Positions 51,617 to 60,383 of a stretch of DNA of 60,584 nucleotides are shown piece by piece. Numbering within the stretch: position 1 is the first letter of the stretch; every line of letters starts with the position of its first letter. Source of the stretch: Verrucomicrobiota bacterium (GTDB taxonomy: Bacteria; Verrucomicrobiota; Verrucomicrobiia; Limisphaerales; UBA9464); the NCBI GenBank assembly GCA_017309115.1, contig JAFLEF010000047.1, positions 1-60,584 of the forward strand, read 5' to 3'. The notes beneath the pieces are model-generated. The model was not told the origin of the DNA, searched no databases, and was given only the letters and a program-made list of their open reading frames with translations. The translations under genes were made by a program, and so were the position numbers.

Positions 51617-52915
51617 TCATGACGCCGGCGTTAGCGCTTTGGCCGCAATGTCCCGACGGAACTGCATGCCTTCGAAGTGGACCAATCCCAGTGCCGCATA
51701 GGCCTCGTCGCGCGCGCGCTGGAGCGTTGGAGCCCAGGCCGTCACCCCCAACACCCGGCCGCCCGTGGTCACCAGGGTTCCGTCCTTCAAGGCCGTTCCA
51801 GCGTGAAACACTTTGACCCCGGGACGGGCGGCGGCCGCTTCCAGTCCCTGGATCGCCACCCCCTTCCGATAGTCTCCCGGATAACCCCCACTGGCAGCCA
51901 CCACACAGACGCTGGCGTCGGAAGACCAACGAAGCTCAGTGCGGTTCAAGGTGCCTTCGACACTCGCCATCAGCAGTTCCACCAAATCGTTCTCCAACCG
52001 CGTCAAATACACCTGAGTTTCCGGATCTCCGAACCGGGCATTGAACTCCAGCACCTTGGGTCCCGCCGCAGTCAACATCACCCCCGGATACAGCAGCCCG
52101 CGGAAATCAATTCCCTCCGCCGCGCAACCCGCCAGCCAAGGCTCCAAAATCTGACGTCCCACGCTCGCCAGTTCAGCCTCCGACAGAAACGGGGCCGGTG
52201 AGTAGGTCCCCATCCCACCCGTATTCAGACCCTGATCCCCATCCAGGGCGCGCTTGTGATCCTGCGCCGTCGGAAACAACCGCGCCGTTTTGCCGTCGCA
52301 GAGGGCGTGCAGGGAAATCTCCATCCCTTCCAACAGTTCTTGAATGACTGCCTGTGACCCAGCCGCTCCGAACGCCCGGTCCACCATGATTTCGTCCACG
52401 GCCCGATGCGCCTCGGCGACAGAAGTGGTCAGGAGCACTCCTTTTCCCAACGCCAAGCCGTCCGCCTTGACCGCACAACGCCCCCCCAGTTCCTCACAAA
52501 AACGTCGGGCGGCGGCCGGGTCCGAGAAGGTTCCCGACCGTGCCGTGGGAATTCCGTGACGGAGCATGAAGTCCTGGGAGAAGGCCTTGGACGCCTCAAA
52601 CTGGGCCGCGCGCCGATTCGGACCCCAGATTTTGAAGCCGTTTTCCTGAAACAAATCCACCACCCCCAACGCCAGCGGATTGTCCGGCCCCACCACGGTC
52701 AGATCCGGCCGGTGCTCCTGGGCAAACGCCAACAGTTGAGGCAGGTCCTCCGCCTTGATCGGCACATTCTCGACCAACCGACCGTTCGCGAGACGTTCCT
52801 GAGCGGTCCCGCCGTTGCCGGGCGCAACCCACAAACGGGTGGGATGAGGCGACTGCGCCAATTTCCAGACCAATGCGTGCTCCCGCCCGCCGGAACCCAA
52901 CACCAGAAGCTTCAT
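51617..52915 (-). CDS. purD: Phosphoribosylamine-glycine ligase
   Basis: A 432-residue ATP-grasp enzyme that joins glycine to 5-phosphoribosylamine in purine synthesis. The N-terminal domain begins MKLLVLGSGGREHALVWKLA. The ATP-grasp region holds GRCAVKADGLALGKGVLLTT, and the metal-binding set NARFGDPETQVYLTRLENDL is intact. GGMGTYSPAPF is the PurD signature. The length is normal. The frame extends five codons upstream, but this ATG matches the family start. It has no pur neighbours. Confidence 0.98.
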   Translation of the reverse strand: MKLLVLGSGGREHALVWKLAQSPHPTRLWVAPGNGGTAQERLANGRLVENVPIKAEDLPQLLAFAQEHRPDLTVVGPDNPLALGVVDLFQENGFKIWGPNRRAAQFEASKAFSQDFMLRHGIPTARSGTFSDPAAARRFCEELGGRCAVKADGLALGKGVLLTTSVAEAHRAVDEIMVDRAFGAAGSQAVIQELLEGMEISLHALCDGKTARLFPTAQDHKRALDGDQGLNTGGMGTYSPAPFLSEAELASVGRQILEPWLAGCAAEGIDFRGLLYPGVMLTAAGPKVLEFNARFGDPETQVYLTRLENDLVELLMASVEGTLNRTELRWSSDASVCVVAASGGYPGDYRKGVAIQGLEAAAARPGVKVFHAGTALKDGTLVTTGGRVLGVTAWAPTLQRARDEAYAALGLVHFEGMQFRRDIAAKALTPAS

Positions 52916-52981
52916 GAAGCCGCGAGCCAATCAGCGCCATAGCCCACTCGGCAACCGATTTTCTATCGGCACCCGGGGCGG

Positions 52982-53677
52982 TCAGCTTCCTGCCCGCCGC
53001 TTGAGCACCGGTTCCAACACGAGCCACAGGTTGCTGGCAATGATGGCGTGTCCCTGAGCGGTGGGATGAATCAGGTCCGGCAGATTCAGTTCCGGCACCC
53101 CGCCCACGCCCTCCAGTAAAAACGGCATCAGCGTGGCCTTCTGCTCGCGGGCCACTTCCGGGAAGATCGCCTGGAATTTGGCCGTGTAGTCCTCGCCCAG
53201 ATTGGGAGGCATTTGCATTCCGGCGACTACGACCTCGACGTCCGGGTACTTGGATCGGGTCCGCGTTATAATGCTCGTCAGGTTGCTCCGGGTCGCCTCC
53301 ACCGGCAAACCCCGCAAACCATCATTCCCCCCCAACTCCACCAGCAGCACATCGATGGGCCGCCGCAATAGCCAGTCCAACCGCCGCAATCCCCCCGCCG
53401 TCGTGTCCCCACTCACGCCACCGTTCACCACCACAAACGGCAACCCCGCCTGTTCCGCCTTCTTTTGAATCAAAGCGGGAAACCCCTCGGACGGATCCAC
53501 CCCATAACTTGCCGCCAAGGAGTCTCCCAAAATTAATAGAGCCTTCGCCGGTCGCGAAACTGGTCCTGCGTCCGGCACCGGGGCCGACCGCGCCGTCAGT
53601 GACATCAGCACGAAAACAATTGCGAACCATACCGCAAGAAATGCGGAGGGCAGCAATCGTTCCCAGCAGGCTTTCAT
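52982..53677 (-). CDS. TesA-like SGNH arylesterase/lysophospholipase
   Basis: A 231-residue exported hydrolase with a signal peptide (AFLAVWFAIVFVLMSLTARS). The SGNH blocks are complete: ALLILGDSLAASYGVDPSEG with the nucleophile Ser, VVNGGVSGDTTAGGLRRLDW, LVELGGNDGLRGLPV, and LPDLIHPTAQGHAIIAS with the catalytic Asp/His. This arrangement is that of E. coli TesA and other arylesterases. It lies upstream of purD on the same strand, 66 nt away. The substrate is not predictable beyond acyl esters. Confidence 0.92.
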   Translation of the reverse strand: MKACWERLLPSAFLAVWFAIVFVLMSLTARSAPVPDAGPVSRPAKALLILGDSLAASYGVDPSEGFPALIQKKAEQAGLPFVVVNGGVSGDTTAGGLRRLDWLLRRPIDVLLVELGGNDGLRGLPVEATRSNLTSIITRTRSKYPDVEVVVAGMQMPPNLGEDYTAKFQAIFPEVAREQKATLMPFLLEGVGGVPELNLPDLIHPTAQGHAIIASNLWLVLEPVLKRRAGS

Positions 53678-53840
53678 GGCGAAAGGATTTGCTTTGCTGG
53701 CGATCTGTCAATGCAACGGGCGAAGAAATCGGTTCATATGAAAAGATTTCTTCTCCATATCGGATGATCCCGCTTCAGATCAATTCTGACCGCCGCCATT
53801 TTCCCGGTTTCCGTTTCCGCCCAAACCGCCATTCTTCCGC

Positions 53841-54182
53841 ATGCGCAACTGGTGGTATAGTCTCCTGCAACTGGTCATCTACCTGACCGTCTTCCGCCTG
53901 TGGCAGGACCAGGAAGCCCGCCGGGTTCAGCTCGTTGGGGCGCTCGGCTTGACCGTCTTGGTCCTGGGATTCGCCTTCGCGACGCGGTCGGGCTACTTCC
54001 GAAATGCCTGGGATGCTGCCGGTCACGCCTCGGTCATTCTCGACGTGTTTCTGGAGGCGTTCTGGGTCCGGTGGCATCCCGATGCCTCGTACCTCGCTTG
54101 CGCGGTAGCCTTTGCCGTGGTTTTGGGCGGATACCGCTGGCGCCTGCTCCACCAAAGTCCGCTAACGGAGCGGAACGTCTGA
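53841..54182 (+). CDS. Small multi-helix membrane protein
   Basis: A 113-residue protein beginning MRNWWYSLLQLVIYLTVFRL. Hydrophobic segments lie at about residues 5-20, 30-48, 60-73 and 84-99, with basic ends (RRVQLVG, YRWRLLHQ). No catalytic motif or family is recognised. It is convergent with the AsmA-like gene and its last 21 nt overlap that gene's end. A divergent spacer of 163 bp separates it from the TesA-like gene. Confidence 0.65.
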   Translation: MRNWWYSLLQLVIYLTVFRLWQDQEARRVQLVGALGLTVLVLGFAFATRSGYFRNAWDAAGHASVILDVFLEAFWVRWHPDASYLACAVAFAVVLGGYRWRLLHQSPLTERNV

Positions 54183-54839
54183 CGGAACCGGGGCCATTCC
54201 CGGAAGGGAAATTGGCAAGGGCCGTTGATTGCGCAGGGCTAGCTCGAAGGCCAGCGGGAGGAATGCGCTCCAATGGGTCACGTTGGTCAGCGTGTAGTTC
54301 GTAATCGCCAGATCCCATTGAACTGACCGCCGAGGATCAGACTCATCGATCATCCCCACCCGACCGAGGGTTAGTTGGAGCCGATCAATCCCGCCAAACT
54401 CCATGCCCCGCAGGAGGTCCCGGGTCATTTTCTCCGGACCTTGGCCATCCAGCCCCGGCACATTGGTCCGACCTTTCTGATCGCGGATGACCCGCAACTC
54501 CGCCAGATGCAACCGGACCTCTGACAAGCGAAACACGTTGGAAGTCGCCGCCGACAAATCCGCCCGAACATACAGTTCCGGCAGCGAAAGCATGGGACCA
54601 GGCCCGAACCCCGGTGGATTGCTTAGGACGAGGTTGTGGATTCGATACGAACCATCGCGCAGTCCCAACTCCACGCGATCCAACCGAACCCCCACTCCCA
54701 ACGTACGCTCCAGGGACAAACGAACTGCGCGAGTCAGGATCGAATCCAAGCTGAGCACCACCCCAATCGTGACGACGACCAGCAGTCCCGCCACGACTGC
54801 GGCGACCCAGGCCAACCGGCGAAGCCAGATCCGCTTCAC
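54162..54839 (-). CDS. AsmA-like envelope protein
   Basis: A GTG start gives 225 residues. A transmembrane segment (VAAVVAGLLVVVTIGVVLSL, about residues 9-28) is followed by an AsmA/DUF748-like repeat: ILTRAVRLSLERTLGVGVRL, VRLDRVELGLRDGSYRIHNL, LVLSNPPGFG and VRLHLAELRVIRDQKGRTNV. AsmA-like proteins reach into the periplasm and help lipid transport to the outer membrane. This one is short. Its start overlaps the preceding gene's stop (GTGA), so the two are translationally coupled. Confidence 0.8.
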   Translation of the reverse strand: MKRIWLRRLAWVAAVVAGLLVVVTIGVVLSLDSILTRAVRLSLERTLGVGVRLDRVELGLRDGSYRIHNLVLSNPPGFGPGPMLSLPELYVRADLSAATSNVFRLSEVRLHLAELRVIRDQKGRTNVPGLDGQGPEKMTRDLLRGMEFGGIDRLQLTLGRVGMIDESDPRRSVQWDLAITNYTLTNVTHWSAFLPLAFELALRNQRPLPISLPGMAPVPSDVPLR

Positions 54840-55447
54840 AACTGTATGTCCTCGGGACGAACTTCCAGGCATTCGTCCTGATCTTCCCACACCACGGCCG
54901 CATAGTGTTCCAATAAACGGGGCACGTGCTCAGCGGCGAGATCAGCGAGCAGGTCCTCCACCTTTTGCGCCGCATCTTCGAACGCCGCATCGTAGTCCAC
55001 GGACTGCCGGCGACGCTCGTCATCCCAGTGGGCAACCTCATGGATGGGTCCGTAGGCCTTGGTCCAATCGACAAGGGAATCCCGAATCTCCCCCGGAATC
55101 TGGTCTACCGGCACGGCGGTTTCGTTGCAGTGCATGCAGATCATTCCGGCCGTCCCGACATCGCGGGTGAGCAGCGGCAGCAGCGGAGCACGGCAGCAGG
55201 GTGCCTCCACATAGCCGGCCGGAAGATTGACTAACCGCTGCAACCAGATCTGTCGGTCATGCGCTTGTTGAGCCGCCAAACGATACGCGCCAACCAAGGG
55301 ATGCGACAACCGCCAGGCCCGCCCGCGCAACTGACCCAACGTCTGGGAACACCAACGAGCCAGAGTCAGATCGTCAAAATCACAGAAGCCCTTGGCATAT
55401 TCCTTCCACAACTTGTCGAGCGAAGTTTCTTCCTTCCCTTCAGGCAC
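54836..55447 (-). CDS. Zinc-ribbon-containing hypothetical protein
   Basis: A 203-residue soluble protein starting MPEGKEETSLDKLWKEYAKG. Residues about 80-110 carry a possible zinc site, APCCRAPLLPLLTRDVGTAG followed by CMHCNETAVP. The rest is helical and acidic (EDAAQKVEDLLADLAAEHVP). I do not recognise a named family; the pattern suggests a lineage-specific conserved protein. It is translationally coupled to the AsmA-like gene, which hints at a shared envelope function but proves nothing. Confidence 0.7.
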   Translation of the reverse strand: MPEGKEETSLDKLWKEYAKGFCDFDDLTLARWCSQTLGQLRGRAWRLSHPLVGAYRLAAQQAHDRQIWLQRLVNLPAGYVEAPCCRAPLLPLLTRDVGTAGMICMHCNETAVPVDQIPGEIRDSLVDWTKAYGPIHEVAHWDDERRRQSVDYDAAFEDAAQKVEDLLADLAAEHVPRLLEHYAAVVWEDQDECLEVRPEDIQL

Positions 55448-55650
55448 CCCGAAAGCATACGAGCCGATAAAACAAAATGGAAGAGGCCCCGCCGCTGATT
55501 CTGTTCCCGATTCAGCAAGGGAAGCCGGAGACCACCGCTACGCCATCAGTCAAAGCGATCAATCGCGGCCCAAACGCAGAGCGATTCTTCCGCTCATTTG
55601 CCTTCCCCGTGCCGTGACCTCCGAGACATAGTCCGCAGACGTATCATCCC

Positions 55651-57267
55651 ATGAGTTCTTCCTCTGATCCCGGCTTTGCCTGGTGGCGGCTTTTGAACCG
55701 TTACCAGTGGTTCGTTTTGGTGGTGGCGGCCCTGGGCTGGCTGCTGGATTGCATGGATCAACAACTCTTCAACCTGGCCCGGGTCCCGGCCATGCGGGAG
55801 TTGTTGAAAGGGACGTTCTCGCCGGAGGCCACGCCGGCCCAAGTCTCCGCCTCCGTGGCGGAGCATGCGGGATACGCCACCGCCATCTTCCTGCTCGGCT
55901 GGGCCACGGGCGGCCTGGTGTTCGGAGTTCTGGGAGATCGGATTGGGCGGGCGAAGACGATGATGATCACCATCCTCTTGTATTCCGGCTGTACCGGTCT
56001 GAGCGCCCTGTCGCATGCCTTTTGGGACTTCGCGTTGTACCGGTTCCTGACCGGTTTGGGCGTGGGGGGTGAGTTTGCCGTCGGGGTGGCGCTCGTGGCG
56101 GAAGTGATGCCGGAACGAGCCCGACCCTACGCGCTTAGTCTGCTGCAGGCTTTGTCCACAGTGGGGAACATCGGGGCGGCCGTCACCAGCATGTCCCTCG
56201 GCCATTTGGAATCCACCGGCATTCTGGGAACCTTCGGCGGCTGGGCCGCCTGGCGCTGGATGTTTGTGGTGGGGGCACTGCCGGCGGTGCTGGTCGTGGT
56301 CATCCGCCGCGGCCTCAAGGAACCGGAGCGTTGGGTGCAAATGAAGGCCAGCGGGGCCACTTCCAAGAAGCTCGGGGATTACGGCGAACTCTTCGGCAAT
56401 CCCAATTGGAAGTTGCCCGCCGGAATCGCCGCCACACTGCTCACCGTGGGTATTCTTCTGGCCTTTCTCGGACCCGCCTCGTGGTCAGCGCAAATGGTCA
56501 TTCCCGGGTTCTCCCGGTTGAAACTGACAGTTCTCTGCTTCGCCCTCGCGGCGCTCGCCGCCGGATTGTGGGTCGTCTACGGAGGAGGCGGAGATACCAC
56601 TTATCGCCGTCGGGCCGTCGTAGGATTGCTGCTGGCCCTCTCCGGCGTCATCGGCGTGTGGGGTATCGCCTTCTTCAGCTTCGACCTCGTTCGTCTGGTC
56701 CTTCAGCGCAAGTTCGAGGCCGAAGGCCTGGTCGGACCCGCCCTAGCCGGGAAGCTGACTCTTTGGGCCGGCATCACCTCCATGATCCAGAACACCGGCG
56801 CCTTCTTCGGGGTTTATGGATTCGGACTGCTCGCCCAACGGGTGGGCCGTAAACCCGCCTTTGCCGTGTCGCTGATTTTGGCCATGACGACCACCGCCGC
56901 CACCTTCTGGTTTCTGCGGGATTTCAAGGATCTATGGCTCGTCTTTGTCATGGGCTTCGGAACCCTGTCCGTCTTTGGCGGCTACGCCATTTACTTCCCG
57001 GAACTTTTCCCCACCCGACTGCGCAGCACCGGCACGAGTTTCTGCTACAACGTCGGACGGTTCGTGGCGGCCTCCGGGCCCGCCCTGCTGGGGGTCCTGA
57101 CAGGAGTGGTCTTCAAGGACACCGGCGAAACCGATCCCGCCAACCCCCTGCGGTACGCCGGCGTCACCATGTGTGCGGTGTATTTCATCGGACTTTTAGC
57201 CCTGCCCTTCGCCCCGGAAACCAAGGGCAAACCCCTGCCGGAAGAGGATCAAGTTCCGGCCCACTGA
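55651..57267 (+). CDS. MFS transporter (sugar or aromatic-acid symporter type)
   Basis: A 538-residue inner-membrane secondary transporter with 12 or more hydrophobic segments. The first helix opens YQWFVLVVAALGWLLDCMDQ, with the acidic residues of the AAHS/SHS families. The MFS loop motif is GVLGDRIGRAKTMMITILLY between helices 2 and 3, with the helix 4 motif FLTGLGVGGEFAVGVALVAE. The second half has FGLLAQRVGRKPAFAVSLIL and ELFPTRLRSTGTSFCYNVGR. A long central loop of about 90 residues separates the halves and has its own hydrophobic pair. The substrate is unknown. The secreted PHP-like gene starts 15 nt after the stop and probably shares the transcript. Confidence 0.93.
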   Translation: MSSSSDPGFAWWRLLNRYQWFVLVVAALGWLLDCMDQQLFNLARVPAMRELLKGTFSPEATPAQVSASVAEHAGYATAIFLLGWATGGLVFGVLGDRIGRAKTMMITILLYSGCTGLSALSHAFWDFALYRFLTGLGVGGEFAVGVALVAEVMPERARPYALSLLQALSTVGNIGAAVTSMSLGHLESTGILGTFGGWAAWRWMFVVGALPAVLVVVIRRGLKEPERWVQMKASGATSKKLGDYGELFGNPNWKLPAGIAATLLTVGILLAFLGPASWSAQMVIPGFSRLKLTVLCFALAALAAGLWVVYGGGGDTTYRRRAVVGLLLALSGVIGVWGIAFFSFDLVRLVLQRKFEAEGLVGPALAGKLTLWAGITSMIQNTGAFFGVYGFGLLAQRVGRKPAFAVSLILAMTTTAATFWFLRDFKDLWLVFVMGFGTLSVFGGYAIYFPELFPTRLRSTGTSFCYNVGRFVAASGPALLGVLTGVVFKDTGETDPANPLRYAGVTMCAVYFIGLLALPFAPETKGKPLPEEDQVPAH

Positions 57268-57282
57268 CGAGCCCAGGTCCCC

Positions 57283-58617
57283 GTGTCTTTCTGGATCCAG
57301 CTATGGGCCCTGGTCGCGATCACGGCAGTCCTCTTTCGGCCGGTCTGCGGCGCGGAGGAATTTACCACCCGCTTCTCGCCGTCCGAGCGAATGACCCGCG
57401 TTCGCCTGGCAGCCGCCCAGGAATCGGTCCAAACCCTTCAGCGCGCCCGGCGCAACGTGCCCGTCCGACCAGGCTTCCAGGATTTTCGGTGCATACTGCA
57501 CGCGCACGCCGAGGATTCCGTGCACACCGGAGGCACCCGACCGGAAATGCTGGCCGATGCCCAGACCGCCGGCGTTCGGGGCATTTTTCTGTCCGACCAC
57601 TTCCGGCCGCCCCGGGATTTCATGGATTCCTGGCGACTGCTGACCAACGGAGTCCGCTTCATTCCTGGATCGGAAGTCCGAGGATTCCTGATCTACCCGG
57701 AACGCTCCCTGATGCCGGAAATGCAGGCACCGCTCCCGGAGTTTGTCTCCCGGGTGACCGCCGGCCGAGGGCTCATCTTCCTGTCCCACATTGAAGAACG
57801 GCCCGATCATCCTTTGGAAGGACTCACTGGGCTGGAAATCTACAATCGTCACTACGACGCCAAGCAGGACTTCCGCGGCTTGCTCTCGATCGTCATGCGG
57901 ATGACGAATCCCGAGGATGCAGCTGAACTCTCTGATCTGTTGAAGCAGTATCCGGACGAACTCCTGGCGTCCCAGGTCCAGTATCCGGCCGCCTACCTGG
58001 AGAAGTGGGACAGCGGAACCCGAACCCTGCGGCTCACCGGGGTCGCCGCCAACGATTGTCATCACAATCAGATCCTCCTCGTGAAGATGATCGATGCCGA
58101 CACCGTGCGCGTCGGGACCATCGTCGATAAGGACGAGGACATGCAGACCGTGTCGGCCACCCTGCGCCCGGGGATTCGTCGGTTGACCGCCGGGCGCAAG
58201 CCAGGAGACGTCCTGGTTCGGCTCGACTTCGATCCTTACTTCCGCTCCTTCCGCAACGTTTGCACCCATGTTCTGGCCACGGACCAGTCCGAACTGTCAC
58301 TGCGTCAGGCCTTGAAGGAGGGTCGGGCTTATGTGAGCCATGACTGGATGGGCGACCCAACCGGATTCGACTTCGAAACCGATGGCGGCTGGATGGGCGA
58401 CGAAGTTCCCTGGCGGCCCGGACTGGAACTGCGCGCCCAATTCCCGATCCCTGCCCAATTCCGTCTGTTGTGCGGCGGCGACGTGATTGCGACCGGCTAC
58501 GGCCCACGGATGACCGCGCACGTCAAAGGCCCGGGCGCCTATCGGGTGGAAGCGTGGCTGGAGGTCGGCGGGGAGTTGCGACCTTGGCTGTATTCCAATC
58601 CCATCTACGTCCGCTGA
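57283..58617 (+). CDS. Exported PHP-like metal-dependent phosphoesterase-type protein
   Basis: A GTG start gives 444 residues with a signal peptide (FWIQLWALVAITAVLFRPVC). The core resembles a PHP domain: CILHAHAEDSVHTGGTRPEM has the paired His residues, then GIFLSDHFRPPRDFMDSWRL, FIPGSEVRGFLIYP, FLSHIEERPDHPLEGLTGLE and the late VAANDCHHNQ. These His/Asp groups could hold metal ions as in PHP phosphoesterases. The C-terminal 130 residues are a beta-rich domain (VKGPGAYRVEAWLEVGGELR). Secreted PHP-like proteins are frequent in Verrucomicrobiota and Planctomycetota with unknown substrate. It follows the MFS gene by 15 nt, suggesting an uptake or degradation pair. Confidence 0.82.
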   Translation: MSFWIQLWALVAITAVLFRPVCGAEEFTTRFSPSERMTRVRLAAAQESVQTLQRARRNVPVRPGFQDFRCILHAHAEDSVHTGGTRPEMLADAQTAGVRGIFLSDHFRPPRDFMDSWRLLTNGVRFIPGSEVRGFLIYPERSLMPEMQAPLPEFVSRVTAGRGLIFLSHIEERPDHPLEGLTGLEIYNRHYDAKQDFRGLLSIVMRMTNPEDAAELSDLLKQYPDELLASQVQYPAAYLEKWDSGTRTLRLTGVAANDCHHNQILLVKMIDADTVRVGTIVDKDEDMQTVSATLRPGIRRLTAGRKPGDVLVRLDFDPYFRSFRNVCTHVLATDQSELSLRQALKEGRAYVSHDWMGDPTGFDFETDGGWMGDEVPWRPGLELRAQFPIPAQFRLLCGGDVIATGYGPRMTAHVKGPGAYRVEAWLEVGGELRPWLYSNPIYVR

Positions 58618-58629
58618 ACCTTCGCTGCC

Positions 58630-59145
58630 ATGTTGAATCTGTACCTCCTGCGACATTCCAACGCCGCCGAGAATCCGCCTCCTGGTGAGTCGGGTGATGC
58701 GGCGCGGCGCCTGACCCCTGAAGGCATCGAGAAGGCCCGTCACATCGGACGCGCGTTTCATCGCTTGGGTCTGGCCTTCGATTTAGTCCTTTCCTCACCA
58801 GCGGCCCGGGCCCGACACACCGCCGAACTCGTGGCCAAGGAATTGCAAACCTTTCCCAAGGTGGAACTGCTGGAGGATCTCTGGATTGACGGGGAACCCA
58901 AGGCCATCGTGGATCGGTTGCGCCGGGGTTCCCGTCCCCCCCGTGAGGCCCTGTTGGTGGGACACGAACCCGATCTGAGCCTATTCGCGTCAGTGCTGCT
59001 GGCGGGTTCGCCCGGACTGGACTTGATCTTCAAAAAGGGCGGCGTGGCCAAGTTGTCCATCGACTCTCTCAAGTTTGGCCGCTGTGCCGCGCTCGAGTGG
59101 TGGCTGACACCCCGGCATCTCCGGGCCATCGCTGGAATCGACTGA
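58630..59145 (+). CDS. sixA: SixA-like phosphohistidine phosphatase
   Basis: A 171-residue histidine-phosphatase enzyme. The active-site RHS is in LYLLRHSNAAENPPPGESGD (H9), the second Arg in LVLSSPAARARHTAELVAKE, and the second catalytic His in LLVGHEPDLSLFASVLLAG. SixA removes phosphate from histidine phosphotransfer proteins. The sequence RRLTPEGIEKARHIGRAFHR is usual for the family. It lies 12 nt after the PHP-like gene and could be part of the same transcript. No histidine phosphotransfer protein is near. Confidence 0.92.
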   Translation: MLNLYLLRHSNAAENPPPGESGDAARRLTPEGIEKARHIGRAFHRLGLAFDLVLSSPAARARHTAELVAKELQTFPKVELLEDLWIDGEPKAIVDRLRRGSRPPREALLVGHEPDLSLFASVLLAGSPGLDLIFKKGGVAKLSIDSLKFGRCAALEWWLTPRHLRAIAGID

Positions 59146-59201
59146 CGCCCCGGTTCGCTCCGGGGTTCGACAACTTCCGCGTTTCTGCCCACTCTCGCGC
59201 C

Positions 59202-60383
59202 ATGCGTTATCGCCGCTTTGGCCGAACCCAGTTGCCGATTCCCGTGTTCTCCTGCGGAGGCATGCGATATCAGCAATCCTGGTCCGACATTCCCTGGAAT
59301 GACGTCAAATCGGAGGGGCAGGCCAATCTGGAAGCCACGATCCACCGCTCGGTCGAACTGGGGATTAATCACATCGAGACCGCCCGGGGCTACGGCTCAT
59401 CGGAAATGCAGCTCGCCCCGGTGCTAAAGCAGTTTCCCCGCGAAAAGCTGATTCTCCAGACCAAGATCCCGCCCAAGCCCACCCAACGGGAATTCCGGGA
59501 AGTCTTCGAGACGTCCATGCGGACCTTGCAGCAGGATTACGTGGACCTGCTTTCCTTCCACGGCTTGAACAATCAGGAGCTCTTGGACCAAGCGCTCCGG
59601 CCGGGGGGATGCCTGGAAGTCTGCCGGGAGTGGCAGCGGGAAGGCCGGGTTCGCTTCGTCGGCTTCAGCACCCACGCCACGCCGGATCTGATCTCCCAGG
59701 CCATCCGCAGCGACGAGTTCGACTACGTCAATCTGCACTGGTACTTCGTCAACGATCTCAACCGTCCCTGCATCGCCGAAGCCGCTCAGCGAGACATGGG
59801 CGTGTTCATCATCAGCCCCAACGACAAGGGCGGTAAGTTGTACCTGGAACTGCCGAAGCTCCGAAGCCTGACCGCCCCGCTGACTCCCATGCAGTTCAAT
59901 GACCTCTACTGTCTGGCCCGACCGGAGGTCCATACCTTATCCCTCGGCGCGGCGAAGCCCTCCGACTTCGATGAGCACTTGGAAATCTTCCCGCACTACG
60001 ATCGGGCGGCAGAAGTCATAAGCCCCATTGAGCGCCGGCTGCGGGACGAGATGGAATCGGCACTGGGCGCCGACTGGTGCCGCCGCTGGTGGAGCGGATT
60101 GCCCGAGTACTTCCAGGTCCCGGGCGAGGTCAACGTGGTGGAGATTCTCCGGCTCTGGACTTACGCCAAGCCCCTGGAATTAGCCGAGTGGGCCAAGTTT
60201 CGGTACAACATGCTGGGTCAGGGCGAACATTGGTTCCCTGGCGAACACGTGGCCAAACTGGAAGGAACCCACTGGGCGGAAGTGCTCAAGAAAAGTCCGT
60301 TCGCCGAACGCATCCCGGCGATTCTGGAGGAGGCGCATCGGCTGTACTTCGACGCGCCGGTCCAACGCTTGAGCAAGAGTTAG
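59202..60383 (+). CDS. Aldo/keto reductase family oxidoreductase
   Basis: A 393-residue enzyme of the aldo/keto reductase superfamily. The barrel core shows RFGRTQLPIPVFSCGGMRYQ, the catalytic Asp-Tyr-type region HIETARGYGSSEMQLAPVLK, Lys in LILQTKIPPKPTQREF, the His-equivalent in LLSFHGLNNQELLDQ, and VRFVGFSTHATPDLISQAIR. The tail of about 110 residues after the barrel (PLELAEWAKFRYNMLGQGEH) is longer than in the simple family and looks like the C-terminal extension of YhhX-like or ferredoxin-linked AKRs, but no 4Fe-4S Cys cluster is present. The ATG at 59202 begins MRYRRFGRTQL, the standard start; the frame extends further upstream through non-homologous sequence. Confidence 0.92.
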   Translation: MRYRRFGRTQLPIPVFSCGGMRYQQSWSDIPWNDVKSEGQANLEATIHRSVELGINHIETARGYGSSEMQLAPVLKQFPREKLILQTKIPPKPTQREFREVFETSMRTLQQDYVDLLSFHGLNNQELLDQALRPGGCLEVCREWQREGRVRFVGFSTHATPDLISQAIRSDEFDYVNLHWYFVNDLNRPCIAEAAQRDMGVFIISPNDKGGKLYLELPKLRSLTAPLTPMQFNDLYCLARPEVHTLSLGAAKPSDFDEHLEIFPHYDRAAEVISPIERRLRDEMESALGADWCRRWWSGLPEYFQVPGEVNVVEILRLWTYAKPLELAEWAKFRYNMLGQGEHWFPGEHVAKLEGTHWAEVLKKSPFAERIPAILEEAHRLYFDAPVQRLSKS

